Of a stretch of DNA of 64,000 nt, positions 54,566 through 63,105 are shown piece by piece. The first letter of the stretch is position 1. Every line of letters begins with the position of its first letter. The position numbers and the translations under genes are program-made. Source of the stretch: Paracoccus benzoatiresistens (GTDB lineage: Bacteria; Pseudomonadota; Alphaproteobacteria; Rhodobacterales; Rhodobacteraceae); assembly GCF_026913015.1 (NCBI RefSeq), contig NZ_JAPTYD010000011.1, positions 1-64,000 of the forward strand, given 5' to 3'. The notes below the pieces were generated by a model that had not been told where the DNA came from, made no database searches, and saw only the letters and a list, made by a program, of their open reading frames with translations.

Positions 54566-54904
54566 TCAGAAACAGAGGATCTCGGCCTCGGCCTCGGCGC
54601 GCTTCAGCTTGGCCGCGACCTCGGTCATCTGGGCCATGCCGCGGAACATGCTGGCGCGGTCGCCCGTCACCTGCTGCATCCGCAGCACGGTCTCGGCCTC
54701 GACATAGTCGTCATAGGGCAGGACCTCGGCGATCTGGTCGATGGCGCAGGAACAGCGGTCCAGCATGTCGCGGCTTTGCCCATTCGTCGCCATGCAGGCA
54801 AAGACATATTCGGCCCGCGCGTTGGTCGGATAATCGTTGACCGCCTGGGCATGGGCTGCCCCGGCGCCAAGGGTCGCCGCCAGGACAAGCAGCCGCAGGA
54901 TCAT
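54566..54904 (-). CDS. Small exported Cys-containing protein, unknown function
   Basis: A 112-aa exported protein. Residues 1-19 are the signal peptide. The mature part has four cysteines (ACMATNG, RCSCAID, and ILCF at the very end) and is mostly helical (AEYVFACMATNGQSRDMLDR). It might carry two disulfides. It overlaps the gene upstream by 4 bp, so the two form one operon. I do not recognise the family. It lies next to the kinase of the PQQ-linked regulator set. Confidence 0.75.
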   Translation of the reverse strand: MILRLLVLAATLGAGAAHAQAVNDYPTNARAEYVFACMATNGQSRDMLDRCSCAIDQIAEVLPYDDYVEAETVLRMQQVTGDRASMFRGMAQMTEVAAKLKRAEAEAEILCF

Positions 54905-55515
54905 TGCAGCGCCATCCGGTTCACGTAACCAGGCCCCGCCCCCCGGGTTTCGGCCCGCATCTCGCGGATCGGCTGGCGGGGATCATCCAGCACGAAGGTC
55001 AGCGTCAGGGTCTGGAAGCCCGCCATCCGGCCAGCGTTCGGATCGTCTGCAAAGGGTTCAAAGCTTGCCACGGACTGGTCGCCCTGCCGGGTGATCTCGC
55101 CGCCCTTGAACACCGCGTCCTTGATGCGGTTGCGGATATAGAAGGGGCTTCCGCCGGTCAGCCCCGCCATGTCGCGTACGGTCTGCTCCAGAAAGAAGGT
55201 CAGCACCGGGTCCCCGCCCGAGATCGGAAAGGGCCCGATCTGCCGCGTCCGCGTGTCGGTCTTCTGCACCAGTTGCAGGACCGGCTGCTGGTCCGAGGGG
55301 TCCGTCACCTCGGTCAGCGTCAGGCTGCCCGCCTTGACCGGCAGGAAGCCCGGGGCATTCGGCCCCTCGACATGGACGGACCAGGACAGGTCCTTCTCCA
55401 GCGACCAGGGGCCGCGTTCGGCAAAGACGGCGTCGCCCGCCTCGCCCGACAGGGCGGGGCTGGCAGCCAGCGCGGACAGGCCCAGCCACAGGGCCGCGGC
55501 AATGGCACGTTTCAT
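54901..55515 (-). CDS. Exported protein, unknown function
   Basis: A 204-aa exported protein with a signal peptide of 23 residues (AAALWLGLSALAASPALSG). The mature part is beta-rich (AERGPWSLEKDLSWSVHVEG, GSLTLTEVTDPSDQQPVLQL) and ends with GPGYVNRMALQ. It may be a lipocalin-like or other sandwich fold. I cannot assign it. Its ATG has GGGAGGATGACC. It is followed by the small Cys protein (4-bp overlap). Confidence 0.75.
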   Translation of the reverse strand: MKRAIAAALWLGLSALAASPALSGEAGDAVFAERGPWSLEKDLSWSVHVEGPNAPGFLPVKAGSLTLTEVTDPSDQQPVLQLVQKTDTRTRQIGPFPISGGDPVLTFFLEQTVRDMAGLTGGSPFYIRNRIKDAVFKGGEITRQGDQSVASFEPFADDPNAGRMAGFQTLTLTFVLDDPRQPIREMRAETRGAGPGYVNRMALQ

Positions 55516-55606
55516 GGTCATCCTCCCAGTTCCGGGGCCAGAGTTGCGCCACCAGGCGCGAAGAACAAGCCCCACCCTGCCGGGCATCGGCCTTTGGTCG
55601 CAGCCG

Positions 55607-56929
55607 TCATGCCAGGATCCCGCCCAGCATCTCGGCCAATTCGGCCGGACGAACGGGCTTTTCCATCAGATGCACCTGCATGGCCACGCAGTTGCGGGCG
55701 ATCTGCGGGTCGCGATGCGCGGTGATCATCACCGCCGGGATCGGCTGCCCGGCCGAGCCGCGCAGCGCCCGGATCGCATCCACCCCCGTATCGCCGTTTT
55801 CCAGGTTGTAATCGGCCAGGATCACGTCCGGCGGATCGTCGCCCATGGTCGCCAGGGCCTCGGCCGTGCCGCCGGTCACACGGGCGACCATGCCGAGGCG
55901 GTCGCGCAGGATCATTTCGTATCCCCGCTGCATGCCGGGATCGTTTTCCACCACCAGCGCCACGCGGCCCCGCAGGGGCAGGGCGGCGGGAGCGGGGCGG
56001 GCGGAGGGGCCGATCCGGTGGCGGTCCACGACGGGCAGGCCCACGCGGAAGACGGTGCCGCGCATCGCCTCGGAATCCAGGCGGATCGGGTGGTCCAGCT
56101 TGGCGCAGGCGCGGCGCACGATGGACAGGCCCAGGCCCATCCCCGGGGTTCGCGCGTCATTGCCGAGCCGCTGGAATTCGTCGAAGATCCGGTTGCGATC
56201 CACTGCCGGGATGCCGACGCCCGTGTCATAGACGCACAGCCAGCAAAGCGCGCCGCGCCTGCGCGCACCCACCACCACGCCGCCCCGGTTGGTATACTTG
56301 ATCGCGTTCGAGACCAGGTTCTGCGCGATCCGGCGCAGAAAGACCGGGTCGCTTTCGACCACCGTATCGGTCGGCACGAAGGACAGGCGCAGGCCCTTGT
56401 CCTCGGCCAGGGGGGCGAACTCGATGGCCAGCCTGCGGAACAGCTCGCCCAGGGGAACCGGCTGGCGATGGAATTCGATCCGCTGGCTGTCCAGCCGCGA
56501 GATGTCGAGGACCGCGTGCATCAGCTGTTCCACCGATTCGAAAGCGCCCGACAGCCGGTCGGTCAGTTCCTTCTGATGCTCGTCCATGGGCGTGTCCGCC
56601 AAGGCCGACAGGAACAGCCGCGCCGCGGAGAGGGGCTGCAGAAGGTCATGGCTGGCCGCGCGCAGGAAGCGGGTCTTCGAGCGGTTCGCCTCCTCGGCGC
56701 TTGCGCGGGCCACGGCCAGTTCGCGGTTTCTTTGCGACAGATCGGCCAGGGCGCGCTCCAGGTCGCGGGTCCGCGCCATCACCTCCTGCTCCAGCGCGAC
56801 GGCGGCCTGGAACATCGACCAGGCGGAACCGCGCGATTCCTCCAGCCGGTCGATGCGGTCGATCAGCACCTGGTTGATGCGCGTCAGCTTTTCGACCCGC
56901 CGTTCAGGCCCGTCATCGTCACGCAGCAT
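55607..56929 (-). CDS. Hybrid histidine kinase (NahK/ErcS'-like) with C-terminal receiver
   Basis: A 440-aa soluble kinase without membrane segments. The N-terminus (KLTRINQVLIDRIDRLEESRG, then WSMFQAAVALEQEV) is a coiled-coil typical of the NahK/ErcS'/FlhS group. The H box is SKTRFLRAASHDLLQPLSAA (H94), the N box is LVSNAIKYTNRGG and the G box is GMGLGLSIVRRA. A receiver domain follows, with phospho-acceptor D373 in DVILADYNLENGD. It starts at an ATG overlapping the FIST gene end by 11 bp. It probably forms a phosphorelay with the FIST sensor and LuxR regulator upstream. Confidence 0.9.
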   Translation of the reverse strand: MLRDDDGPERRVEKLTRINQVLIDRIDRLEESRGSAWSMFQAAVALEQEVMARTRDLERALADLSQRNRELAVARASAEEANRSKTRFLRAASHDLLQPLSAARLFLSALADTPMDEHQKELTDRLSGAFESVEQLMHAVLDISRLDSQRIEFHRQPVPLGELFRRLAIEFAPLAEDKGLRLSFVPTDTVVESDPVFLRRIAQNLVSNAIKYTNRGGVVVGARRRGALCWLCVYDTGVGIPAVDRNRIFDEFQRLGNDARTPGMGLGLSIVRRACAKLDHPIRLDSEAMRGTVFRVGLPVVDRHRIGPSARPAPAALPLRGRVALVVENDPGMQRGYEMILRDRLGMVARVTGGTAEALATMGDDPPDVILADYNLENGDTGVDAIRALRGSAGQPIPAVMITAHRDPQIARNCVAMQVHLMEKPVRPAELAEMLGGILA

Positions 56930-58097
56930 CGGAGGCCTCGGCCCGGGTCTCGTCTGGGGGCTGGGGCATGAAGGCCAGGCCCACAAAGGTCTGGTTCACA
57001 TGCATGCCGCTGTGCTGTTCGCCATAGGTGTTGAAGCCCGCCACCCGGTAATGGGCCAGAAGTTCGGACATCCGGTCGCGCAGGCCTTCGCGCTCCACGG
57101 CAAGGCGCCGCAGGATGCAATCGAAGCCCAGGATCATCAGCGGCGGCCGCGGCAGGGAGGCCAGCGCCTCGGCAAAGCCCTGGGTCATGTCCTCGGCCCG
57201 GCCAAGCGTCAGGACGGTGCCGGTGTCGATGGCCGACATCAGCGACAGCCCGCCATCAGAGGTCAACGCGCTGATCGCGCGGACATGGTGGTGGCGCCCC
57301 GTGCGCAGCAGCAGGGGATGGCGCGCGAATTCGGCAGGCGTCAGCGCGTTCAGGGCGGTGCCGGTCAGGCGGGCATATTCCTCGGCCGCGGGTTCGGCGT
57401 TCAGTTCCAGGATCCGGCGCTTTTCGGGGATCGCGTCGGTCACGACGACGCGCGTCTCGGTCGGGCTGAAATGGGCGAAGGTGATCTCGCTGACCGCCAG
57501 ATCGGTTTCGACCATCAGGAAGACGGCGGCATTGGTGATCACCTTGCCTTCCGCCAAAAGCCAGGTCTGGCGGAAGAACAGCCCGTCGCCCGCCGATCCG
57601 CCAAGCGTCGGAACCGATGGCAGGGCCGCGTCGATCGTGGCGACCAGCGCGTCTTCCTGGCCGGCCAGGCCATCGACCAGAAGCAGACCGAACACCGCCC
57701 GGTCCGGTCCGGGGTCGAAGCGGGCCTGCAAGGCGCGCAGGCTGGCCATCCAGTCCGACACGGGCAGCGCGTCCAGTCGGGGCAGCACCATCGCCTCGGC
57801 CCGGAAATGGGCGGACGGAAAGCCGATGGCCACGATGCTGTCGGACGCATATCCCCCCGGCCCGATCTCGCCGGCCGAGGAACAGCCCGCGATAACGCAG
57901 CCCTGGGGCAGGCCCGACCGCAGCACGGCGTCAAGCGCGGACAGTTCGGGGCCATGCGCGCCGAAAACCAGGACCAGACCCGGATTGGCTCCGCGCAGGC
58001 CGTCCAGCAGGACCAGGCCGTGATCGGCCTGTCCGCGGTCGGCCTGCACGGCCACCGGCCCGGTGGCGCCCTCCTTCGCTGCCGGGCCGGTATTCAT
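56919..58097 (-). CDS. FIST-domain (NosP/AfdT-like) sensor protein
   Basis: A 392-aa cytosolic protein with FIST-N (VLVFGAHGPELSALDAVLRS, GCSSAGEIGPGGYASDSIVAIG) and FIST-C domains (MSAIDTGTVLTLGRAED, ILRRLAVEREGLRD). FIST proteins beside NahK-like kinases can bind haem and sense nitric oxide (NosP), while AfdT of Rhodobacter is thought to be encoded in a formaldehyde-responsive regulator set. The C-terminus has HYRVAGFNTYGEQHSGMHVN. The start overlaps the response-regulator stop by 1 base (TGATG), and the 3' end overlaps the kinase. Confidence 0.88.
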   Translation of the reverse strand: MNTGPAAKEGATGPVAVQADRGQADHGLVLLDGLRGANPGLVLVFGAHGPELSALDAVLRSGLPQGCVIAGCSSAGEIGPGGYASDSIVAIGFPSAHFRAEAMVLPRLDALPVSDWMASLRALQARFDPGPDRAVFGLLLVDGLAGQEDALVATIDAALPSVPTLGGSAGDGLFFRQTWLLAEGKVITNAAVFLMVETDLAVSEITFAHFSPTETRVVVTDAIPEKRRILELNAEPAAEEYARLTGTALNALTPAEFARHPLLLRTGRHHHVRAISALTSDGGLSLMSAIDTGTVLTLGRAEDMTQGFAEALASLPRPPLMILGFDCILRRLAVEREGLRDRMSELLAHYRVAGFNTYGEQHSGMHVNQTFVGLAFMPQPPDETRAEASDAA

Positions 58098-58804
58098 CAG
58101 CCCGCCTCGAACAGGCGGACCGTATTGGCAAGCAGCACCGCCTGGGTCCGGCGGCGTGCGTTGATCTTGGACATGATGGCGGTGATATGGGTCTTCACCG
58201 TCGCCTCGGCGATGGACAGGTCATAGCTGATTTCCTTGTTCGCCTTGCCCTGGCAGATCAGCCGCAGGATCTTCATCTGCTGCGGCGTCAGCGTGGCGAA
58301 GCGGCGGGCGAGTTCCGCCTTGGCCTCGTCCTCGGCATCTGCCTGGTCGGGGGCCCAGCCTTCAGGGGTGACATGTTCCCCTTCCCACATGCGGCGCAGG
58401 CTGTCGACCAGGGCCTCGCGGCTCAGCGACTTGCTGATATAGCCCTGCGCCCCCGCCGCCATCGCGGCCGAAATCATCGCGCTGTCCAAGTCGGCGGAAA
58501 TCATCGTGATGGGCACATCGGGCAACTGCCGGCGCAGCGTCACGATGCCCTCGGCCCCGCGCGCATCGGGCAGGTTCAGGTCCAGGATCACGGCATCGGG
58601 CGCGCCCTGCGCCCTGATCCCTTCCAGGGCCGCGCCCAGGCTGCGCGCGGTCCTGACGTTCTTCAGGCCGAAACTGATCTTCAGGGTCAGCGCCAAGGCA
58701 TCGCACATCAGCGGATGATCGTCCACGATCAGGATTTCCCGGACCTGATCGGCGCTTTGCCGTGGCGTCTGCGGCGGTCGTGCCTGCATGGCTGCGGCTG
58801 TCAT
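58097..58804 (-). CDS. LuxR/NarL-family response regulator (FlhR/AfdR/EraR-like)
   Basis: A 235-aa regulator. The receiver domain starts at EILIVDDHPLMCDAL with phospho-acceptor D75 in AVILDLNLPD. The C-terminal LuxR helix-turn-helix is LTPQQMKILRLICQGKANKE through AEATVKTHITAIMSKI. The start MTAAAM has GGGGAGGAAACGA. The operon order is regulator, FIST, kinase, beside pqq. A role in controlling C1/PQQ genes is inferred by analogy with FlhSR of Paracoccus. Confidence 0.9.
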   Translation of the reverse strand: MTAAAMQARPPQTPRQSADQVREILIVDDHPLMCDALALTLKISFGLKNVRTARSLGAALEGIRAQGAPDAVILDLNLPDARGAEGIVTLRRQLPDVPITMISADLDSAMISAAMAAGAQGYISKSLSREALVDSLRRMWEGEHVTPEGWAPDQADAEDEAKAELARRFATLTPQQMKILRLICQGKANKEISYDLSIAEATVKTHITAIMSKINARRRTQAVLLANTVRLFEAG

Positions 58805-58942
58805 TCGTTTCCTCCCCAGGCGTGAGGCCGCGGTCTCCCCTCCGCAGCGTCTTCGGAAGATTGTAGGGGAGCGGCGCAGCAAAGCAAGCCTGCATCTGCG
58901 ACCAATGTCGGAGAACAGGTCAAAGCCCGAGAAGGCGAGCGG

Positions 58943-59716
58943 TCATCCGCCCGCGGCGAATTCCTGGTCCCAGACATTGCCGTCGGTATCCTCGACATGC
59001 ACGCGGATCGGCTGGCCGTTGGGCTGATAGGCGAAGCGGAACACCGGATCCTCGCTGATCGAGATCCCGGCTTGAAGGGCGAACAGCAGGTCCTCGCCCT
59101 GGCGCACGTCCAGCCGGTCGATGAAATGGGCAGGGATGGTCAGCAGCGTCAGCTGGTCGCGCTGCAGGCCCGAAAAGTTCGGGTGCCGGATCATCAGCGT
59201 GCCGATCTGGCGGCCGTCCTCCTGGCCTGCGCGCCAGCGCATCTGGCCCATGGTCTCGCGGACCGCCGCCATGTCCTTGCCGGCAGGGGCCGAGCAGCCC
59301 CCCGAGGCCTTGACGAAGCGGCCCGCCATCACCTGGCTGCCATTTCCCACATTGGCGATGGCGCGGACATCGGAATAGCTGTCCACGCGGACGCGGAATT
59401 CGAAGTCCAGCGGCATCATCGCGGGGCCGAAGGTATATTCGGCGGCCACGGGGGCCGGGTTCTCGTCGATGACAAGGGTCACCGCCTCGACCGCCGGGGC
59501 GCCGTGCGGCTGCGTCAGGCGGATCGGGACGATCGCGGCCTCATGCGCGCGGATCGGCGCCTCCATGTCCAGGACGCCGATGTCCTGCGGCACATCGGAG
59601 GCAAGGCCCAGGACCGATTCCTTCAGGTCCTGCCATGTTGCCGAGTTCTGCAACGGGTTTTCCTGCGCCGCGACGGGACTGGCCAGCAGCATTGCGGCGA
59701 CAAACAGGCCTTTCAT
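58943..59716 (-). CDS. Quinoprotein-dehydrogenase-associated SoxYZ-like carrier
   Basis: A 257-aa exported fusion of SoxY-like and SoxZ-like domains. Residues 1-17 are the signal peptide. The SoxY part ends with KASGGC141SAP, whose cysteine corresponds to the carrier Cys of SoxY (GGCG). The SoxZ part follows (RQIGTLMIRHPNFSGLQRDQ, FIDRLDVRQGEDLLFALQAG). The family goes with PQQ alcohol dehydrogenases rather than thiosulfate oxidation. The chemistry is unknown. It lies 2 bp downstream of pqqE. Confidence 0.9.
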   Translation of the reverse strand: MKGLFVAAMLLASPVAAQENPLQNSATWQDLKESVLGLASDVPQDIGVLDMEAPIRAHEAAIVPIRLTQPHGAPAVEAVTLVIDENPAPVAAEYTFGPAMMPLDFEFRVRVDSYSDVRAIANVGNGSQVMAGRFVKASGGCSAPAGKDMAAVRETMGQMRWRAGQEDGRQIGTLMIRHPNFSGLQRDQLTLLTIPAHFIDRLDVRQGEDLLFALQAGISISEDPVFRFAYQPNGQPIRVHVEDTDGNVWDQEFAAGG

Positions 59717-59718
59717 GG

Positions 59719-60855
59719 CTATTCTCCTTTCCTCATGCGGCGATAGATGAAATCGGCGGTATCAGCCCCCGCATCGGCTTCGGCGCGGGCCACGACATCG
59801 GCGTGGAAGGGCGACAGCGAACAAACGGGATCCGTCGCCCGCGCGTCGCCCGCAAGCGCCATGGCCTGGCAGCGGCAGCCGCCGAAGTCGATGGTCTTGC
59901 GGGCGCAACTCTGGCAGGGCTCGGGCATCCAGGCGGTGCCGCGAAAGGCGTTGAAGCTGTCCGACAGGTGCCAGATATCGGCAAGGTCACGGTCGCGGGC
60001 GTTCTCGAAGCGCATCCAGCCGATCGACTGCGCGGCGTGGCAGGGCAGGACCGTGCCGTCGGGCGCGACGTTCAGCCCGGTCGAGCCCCAGCCCCCCATG
60101 CAGGCCTTGGGATAGATGGCGTGATGGTCGGCGGGGACATAGTCGATGACCATGCGGCCCCGCAGGCGGATGCGCGCGTCGTTCACCACCTGGCGCGCGA
60201 AGGCCGCCTGTTCGCGCGTGGGCATCAGCGCCTTGCGGTTCAGGTCCGCCCAGCCGTGGAACTGCACGGTCGCGACCTCGATCCGCCGCGCGCCCAGGGT
60301 TTCGGCCAGCTCGATCATCTCGGGCAGGCGTTCCAGGTTCTGGCGGTGGACCACGGCATTGATGGTCAGCGGAAAGCCGATCTCGCGCACCCAGTCGGCA
60401 AAGACCATCTTCTTGTCCCAGGATCCGGGATGGCCGCTGATCCGGTCGGCCATGTCGGGGCGGATGCCCTGCAGGGACAGCTGCACGTGATCGACGCCCG
60501 CGCGGTCCAGTTCCTCCAGGCGCTCGCGGGTGATGCCGATGCCCGACGTGATCAGGTTGACGTAAAGACCGGCATCCCGCGCGTGGGCCACGATCTGCGC
60601 CAGATCGCGCCGCGCGCCGGGTTCCCCGCCCGAGACATGGACCTGCAGGACGCCCAGATCGGCCGCCTGCCGGAAGACGCGCCCCCATTCGTCGGCGGTC
60701 ATCTCGCCTTGGGCGCGGGTAAGCTCGACCGGGTTGGAGCAATAAGGGCAGGCCAGGGGGCAGCGATGCGTGATCTCGGCCAGCATGGCCATGGGCAAGC
60801 CGGGGGTGACGGGGTTGCCGTCCAGGTCGCGGGGTTGGCTCAACTGATCCTTCAT
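59719..60855 (-). CDS. pqqE: PQQ synthesis radical SAM enzyme PqqE
   Basis: A 378-aa radical SAM/SPASM enzyme that joins Glu and Tyr of PqqA with PqqD's help. The first cluster is CPLACPYC in EITHRCPLACPYCSNPVELT, and the C-terminal SPASM cysteines are in KACMGGWG, DGTVLPCHAAQ, MPEPCQSCARKT and GGCRCQAMAL. It overlaps pqqD by 4 bp and ends 2 bp before the SoxYZ-like gene. Confidence 0.97.
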   Translation of the reverse strand: MKDQLSQPRDLDGNPVTPGLPMAMLAEITHRCPLACPYCSNPVELTRAQGEMTADEWGRVFRQAADLGVLQVHVSGGEPGARRDLAQIVAHARDAGLYVNLITSGIGITRERLEELDRAGVDHVQLSLQGIRPDMADRISGHPGSWDKKMVFADWVREIGFPLTINAVVHRQNLERLPEMIELAETLGARRIEVATVQFHGWADLNRKALMPTREQAAFARQVVNDARIRLRGRMVIDYVPADHHAIYPKACMGGWGSTGLNVAPDGTVLPCHAAQSIGWMRFENARDRDLADIWHLSDSFNAFRGTAWMPEPCQSCARKTIDFGGCRCQAMALAGDARATDPVCSLSPFHADVVARAEADAGADTADFIYRRMRKGE

Positions 60856-61172
60856 GGATGCCCCCTGACGAACACCATCCGCCGTTCGATCAGCCCGGTC
60901 AGGAAGTCGCGCACATCGCCGGCGATCTGGTCGGGTGGCGCATTATAGCGCGCCGCGAGGTCGTTGACGATGGCGCCCATGCTGCGCGTGCCGTCCAGTT
61001 CCGACAGGATCGCATCGCCGATAGCGTCCAGCTGCATCGCCCGTTCCGGAGCCTGCAACACGCGGATGCCGCGAACCCGATCGTCGGCCAGCCGGACCCC
61101 GCGCGGCAGATAGGGAATGTCGTCGGGGGCGATCAGAGGGGCTGGCCGAAGGGGCGCTGGCTGGGCGTTCAT
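60852..61172 (-). CDS. pqqD: PQQ biosynthesis peptide chaperone PqqD
   Basis: A 106-aa RRE-fold protein that binds PqqA and presents it to PqqE. Typical segments are PYLPRGVRLADDRVRGIRVL, LQAPERAMQLDAIGDAIL and LTGLIERRMVFV. The start is an ATG that overlaps the pqqC stop by 4 bp; an upstream ATG in the same frame lacks conservation. Slightly longer N-terminus than usual. Confidence 0.93.
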   Translation of the reverse strand: MNAQPAPLRPAPLIAPDDIPYLPRGVRLADDRVRGIRVLQAPERAMQLDAIGDAILSELDGTRSMGAIVNDLAARYNAPPDQIAGDVRDFLTGLIERRMVFVRGHP

Positions 61173-61930
61173 GATGCCATCCCCTCTCCAGGTTGCCAGG
61201 CGCCTGGCGGGATGTTGCCCTCGACATAGCCGTGCCACAGCGCATCGAGCTGCGCCCAGAGCACGTCGGTCTTGAAGATCAGCGCCGCCGCCGCCGCGTC
61301 CTGTTTTTCCTTGGTGTCGGCATGGGTCAGGACGTAATCCAGCCCGAACTTCACATCCTCGGGCGCCTCGGTCAGGCGTTTCCTGAAATAAGACAGGCTG
61401 CTGTCATCGGCGAATTCGTAATGCGCCAGCAGCCCCTCGATCCGCTGGGCGTGGATTTTCGGCGCAAAGAGTTCCGTCAGGCTGGCCGCCACTGCATCCA
61501 GCAAGGGCATGTCGCGGACAAAGCGGACATAGGCATCGACCGCGAACCGCGTGGCGGGCATGATCCCCACGCCACTGGCGACATAATCCGGGTCCAGCCC
61601 CACGGCCTTTGCCAAGGCCAGCCAGCGCCGGATGCCGCCGCCTTCGGCCACGGTGCCATCGTGATCCTCGATCCGCTTGCGCCAGTGGCGGCGCAGGTCG
61701 GGATCCTCGACGCGCGACATGAAGGCCGCGTCCTTCATGGGGATGCGCGACTGATACATCCAGCGGTTGATGACCCAGGCCCGAACCTCGTCGGGGGTGC
61801 AGTATCCGCCGTGCAGGCGTTCGTGAAAAGGGTGGCGGTCGTGGTAGCGCTCGGCGCCGATGGCGCGCAAACGGGCCTCGAACTCCTCGCGGGACTGGGC
61901 CTGGCCCGGTTGGTCAATGGCGTCCTTCAC
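61169..61930 (-). CDS. pqqC: Pyrroloquinoline-quinone synthase PqqC
   Basis: A 253-aa cofactor-free oxidase that performs the final ring closure and oxidation of PQQ. It shows ERYHDRHPFHERLHGGYCT, WVINRWMYQSRIPMKDAAFM and RMIEDHDGT-like segments (KRIEDHDGTVAEGGGIRRWL). Translation starts at GTG, overlapping the pqqB stop (GTGA). Length and motifs are typical. Confidence 0.96.
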   Translation of the reverse strand: MKDAIDQPGQAQSREEFEARLRAIGAERYHDRHPFHERLHGGYCTPDEVRAWVINRWMYQSRIPMKDAAFMSRVEDPDLRRHWRKRIEDHDGTVAEGGGIRRWLALAKAVGLDPDYVASGVGIMPATRFAVDAYVRFVRDMPLLDAVAASLTELFAPKIHAQRIEGLLAHYEFADDSSLSYFRKRLTEAPEDVKFGLDYVLTHADTKEKQDAAAAALIFKTDVLWAQLDALWHGYVEGNIPPGAWQPGEGMAS

Positions 61931-62808
61931 AGCGTGATCTCCATCCCGTCGCGGCCGACCTGCCAGCCGCTGGCCACCGCCTGTTGCGTCTGCGTGCTGC
62001 CCGGATCGGTCAGCGGGTTCGAGTTGTTCAGGTGAAGAAAGACCCGCCGCCCCAAGGGCACGTCCTTCAGCGCCACGAGCGTCTGGACCACCGGCATATG
62101 GCCCATGCGGCGTCCGGTCTTCCGGCCCAGGCCCAAGCGGATCATCTCGTCATCCTCCCAAAGGGTTCCGTCGAACATCAGAAGGTCGGCCCCGGCAATG
62201 CGGCGGACCAGCCAGTCCGGCAGTTCGGCGCAACCCGGAATATAAAGCGCGCGGCGCCCCCGGGCTGTCAATTCCACGCCCACGGTCGTCTCGCCCACCA
62301 ACCCCGTCTCGACCACGGCGCCTTCCTGGTAAAGCGGCACCTTGCCCGGCACCGCGAACAGCGTGGCCATCAGCCCCGGCGCGATCTCGACCGTCTGGTC
62401 CAGGGCCAGGGGTTTTCGCGCCACCAGATCGTCCCGCAAGGCCCCCAGCATCGGGTTTCCGGCCAGCGCCTCGTGGATCACGGGCGTCGCCCACAGCGCG
62501 AAGGACTGGCTTTCCCGCAGGGTCAGCAGCCCCGCCACATGGTCGATATCGCCATTCGTCAACAGGACAGATCGCAAGGGCAGGTCCCGCAGCCCTGTCG
62601 GATGCAGCGCCGGCGTCGCCGCCAGTTGCACCCGGATATCGGGCGAGGCGTTCAGGATCGCCCAAGTTTGCCCATCCGCGCTGACGGCGACCGAGCTTTG
62701 TGTCATGGCCGGTATCCGTCCGGCCCGCGCGGCGTTGCAATTGTCGCAGCCGCAATTCCATTGCGGCAGGCCACCGCCCGCCGCCGCGCCCAGCACGATG
62801 ATCCTCAT
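61927..62808 (-). CDS. pqqB: PQQ biosynthesis hydroxylase PqqB
   Basis: A 293-aa metallo-beta-lactamase-fold protein needed for PQQ synthesis. It begins RIIVLGAAAGGGLPQWNCGC and has LLTNGDIDHVAGLLTLRE. The end has VFLHLNNSNPLTDPGS. PqqB hydroxylates the tyrosine ring in the PqqA-derived intermediate. The ATG has CAGGAGCATC. A strong terminator separates it from pqqA. Confidence 0.96.
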   Translation of the reverse strand: MRIIVLGAAAGGGLPQWNCGCDNCNAARAGRIPAMTQSSVAVSADGQTWAILNASPDIRVQLAATPALHPTGLRDLPLRSVLLTNGDIDHVAGLLTLRESQSFALWATPVIHEALAGNPMLGALRDDLVARKPLALDQTVEIAPGLMATLFAVPGKVPLYQEGAVVETGLVGETTVGVELTARGRRALYIPGCAELPDWLVRRIAGADLLMFDGTLWEDDEMIRLGLGRKTGRRMGHMPVVQTLVALKDVPLGRRVFLHLNNSNPLTDPGSTQTQQAVASGWQVGRDGMEITL

Positions 62809-62821
62809 GATGCTCCTGACG

Positions 62822-62852
62822 AAAAAACCCCGCCCGATTGCGTCGGACGGGG
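62822..62852 (-). terminator. Intrinsic terminator between pqqA and pqqB
   Basis: CCCCGCCCGA (62828-62837) pairs with TCGGACGGGG (62843-62852). On the minus-strand RNA the one imperfect pair is a U-G wobble, so a 10-bp stem with a 5-nt loop is followed by six U residues. It lies 28 bp after pqqA and ends 14 bp before pqqB begins. It should yield much more pqqA than pqqBCDE transcript. Confidence 0.85.
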
Positions 62853-62879
62853 CCGTCTACGATGCCTGAAGCCTGCGCC

Positions 62880-62972
62880 TCAGAACAGGACCGGTTCGTC
62901 CTCGGCCGGGGCGTACATGTTGATTTCCATGCCGCAGGCGATTTCCTTCAGGGTAGGTTTCGTCCAAGCCAT
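62880..62972 (-). CDS. pqqA: PQQ precursor peptide PqqA
   Basis: A 30-aa precursor peptide read from the sequence: it begins MAWTKPTLKEIACGMEINMY and ends EDEPVLF. The Glu and Tyr joined to form PQQ are E16 and Y20 in the E-x3-Y spacing (EINMY). First gene of pqqABCDE. The start ATG has a CTCCAAACTCC-type opposite strand, reading GGAGGAGGACTGC on the gene strand, a strong site. Confidence 0.95.
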   Translation of the reverse strand: MAWTKPTLKEIACGMEINMYAPAEDEPVLF

Positions 62973-63050
62973 GCAGTCCTCCTCCAAACTCCATGCCGCA
63001 CATCTGGCGACTGTTTATTATGTTAGACGAGAGACAACACGTTTCAACAC

Positions 63051-63060
63051 GACTAAGGTC
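63051..63060. promoter_or_regulatory. Motif related to the xoxF and ABC-operon sites, upstream of pqqA
   Basis: GACTAAGGTC lies between pqqA and the divergent metallo-hydrolase gene, 79 and 46 bp from the two starts. It matches GTCTTAGGTC from the 19064 site at eight of ten positions, and the xoxF repeat has GTCTTAGGGTC. A shared regulator is inferred only. Confidence 0.35.
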
Positions 63061-63105
63061 GCAGGTAACAAAAAGTTAATGCGCGGCAACTGTTAACGGG
63101 AAGAT

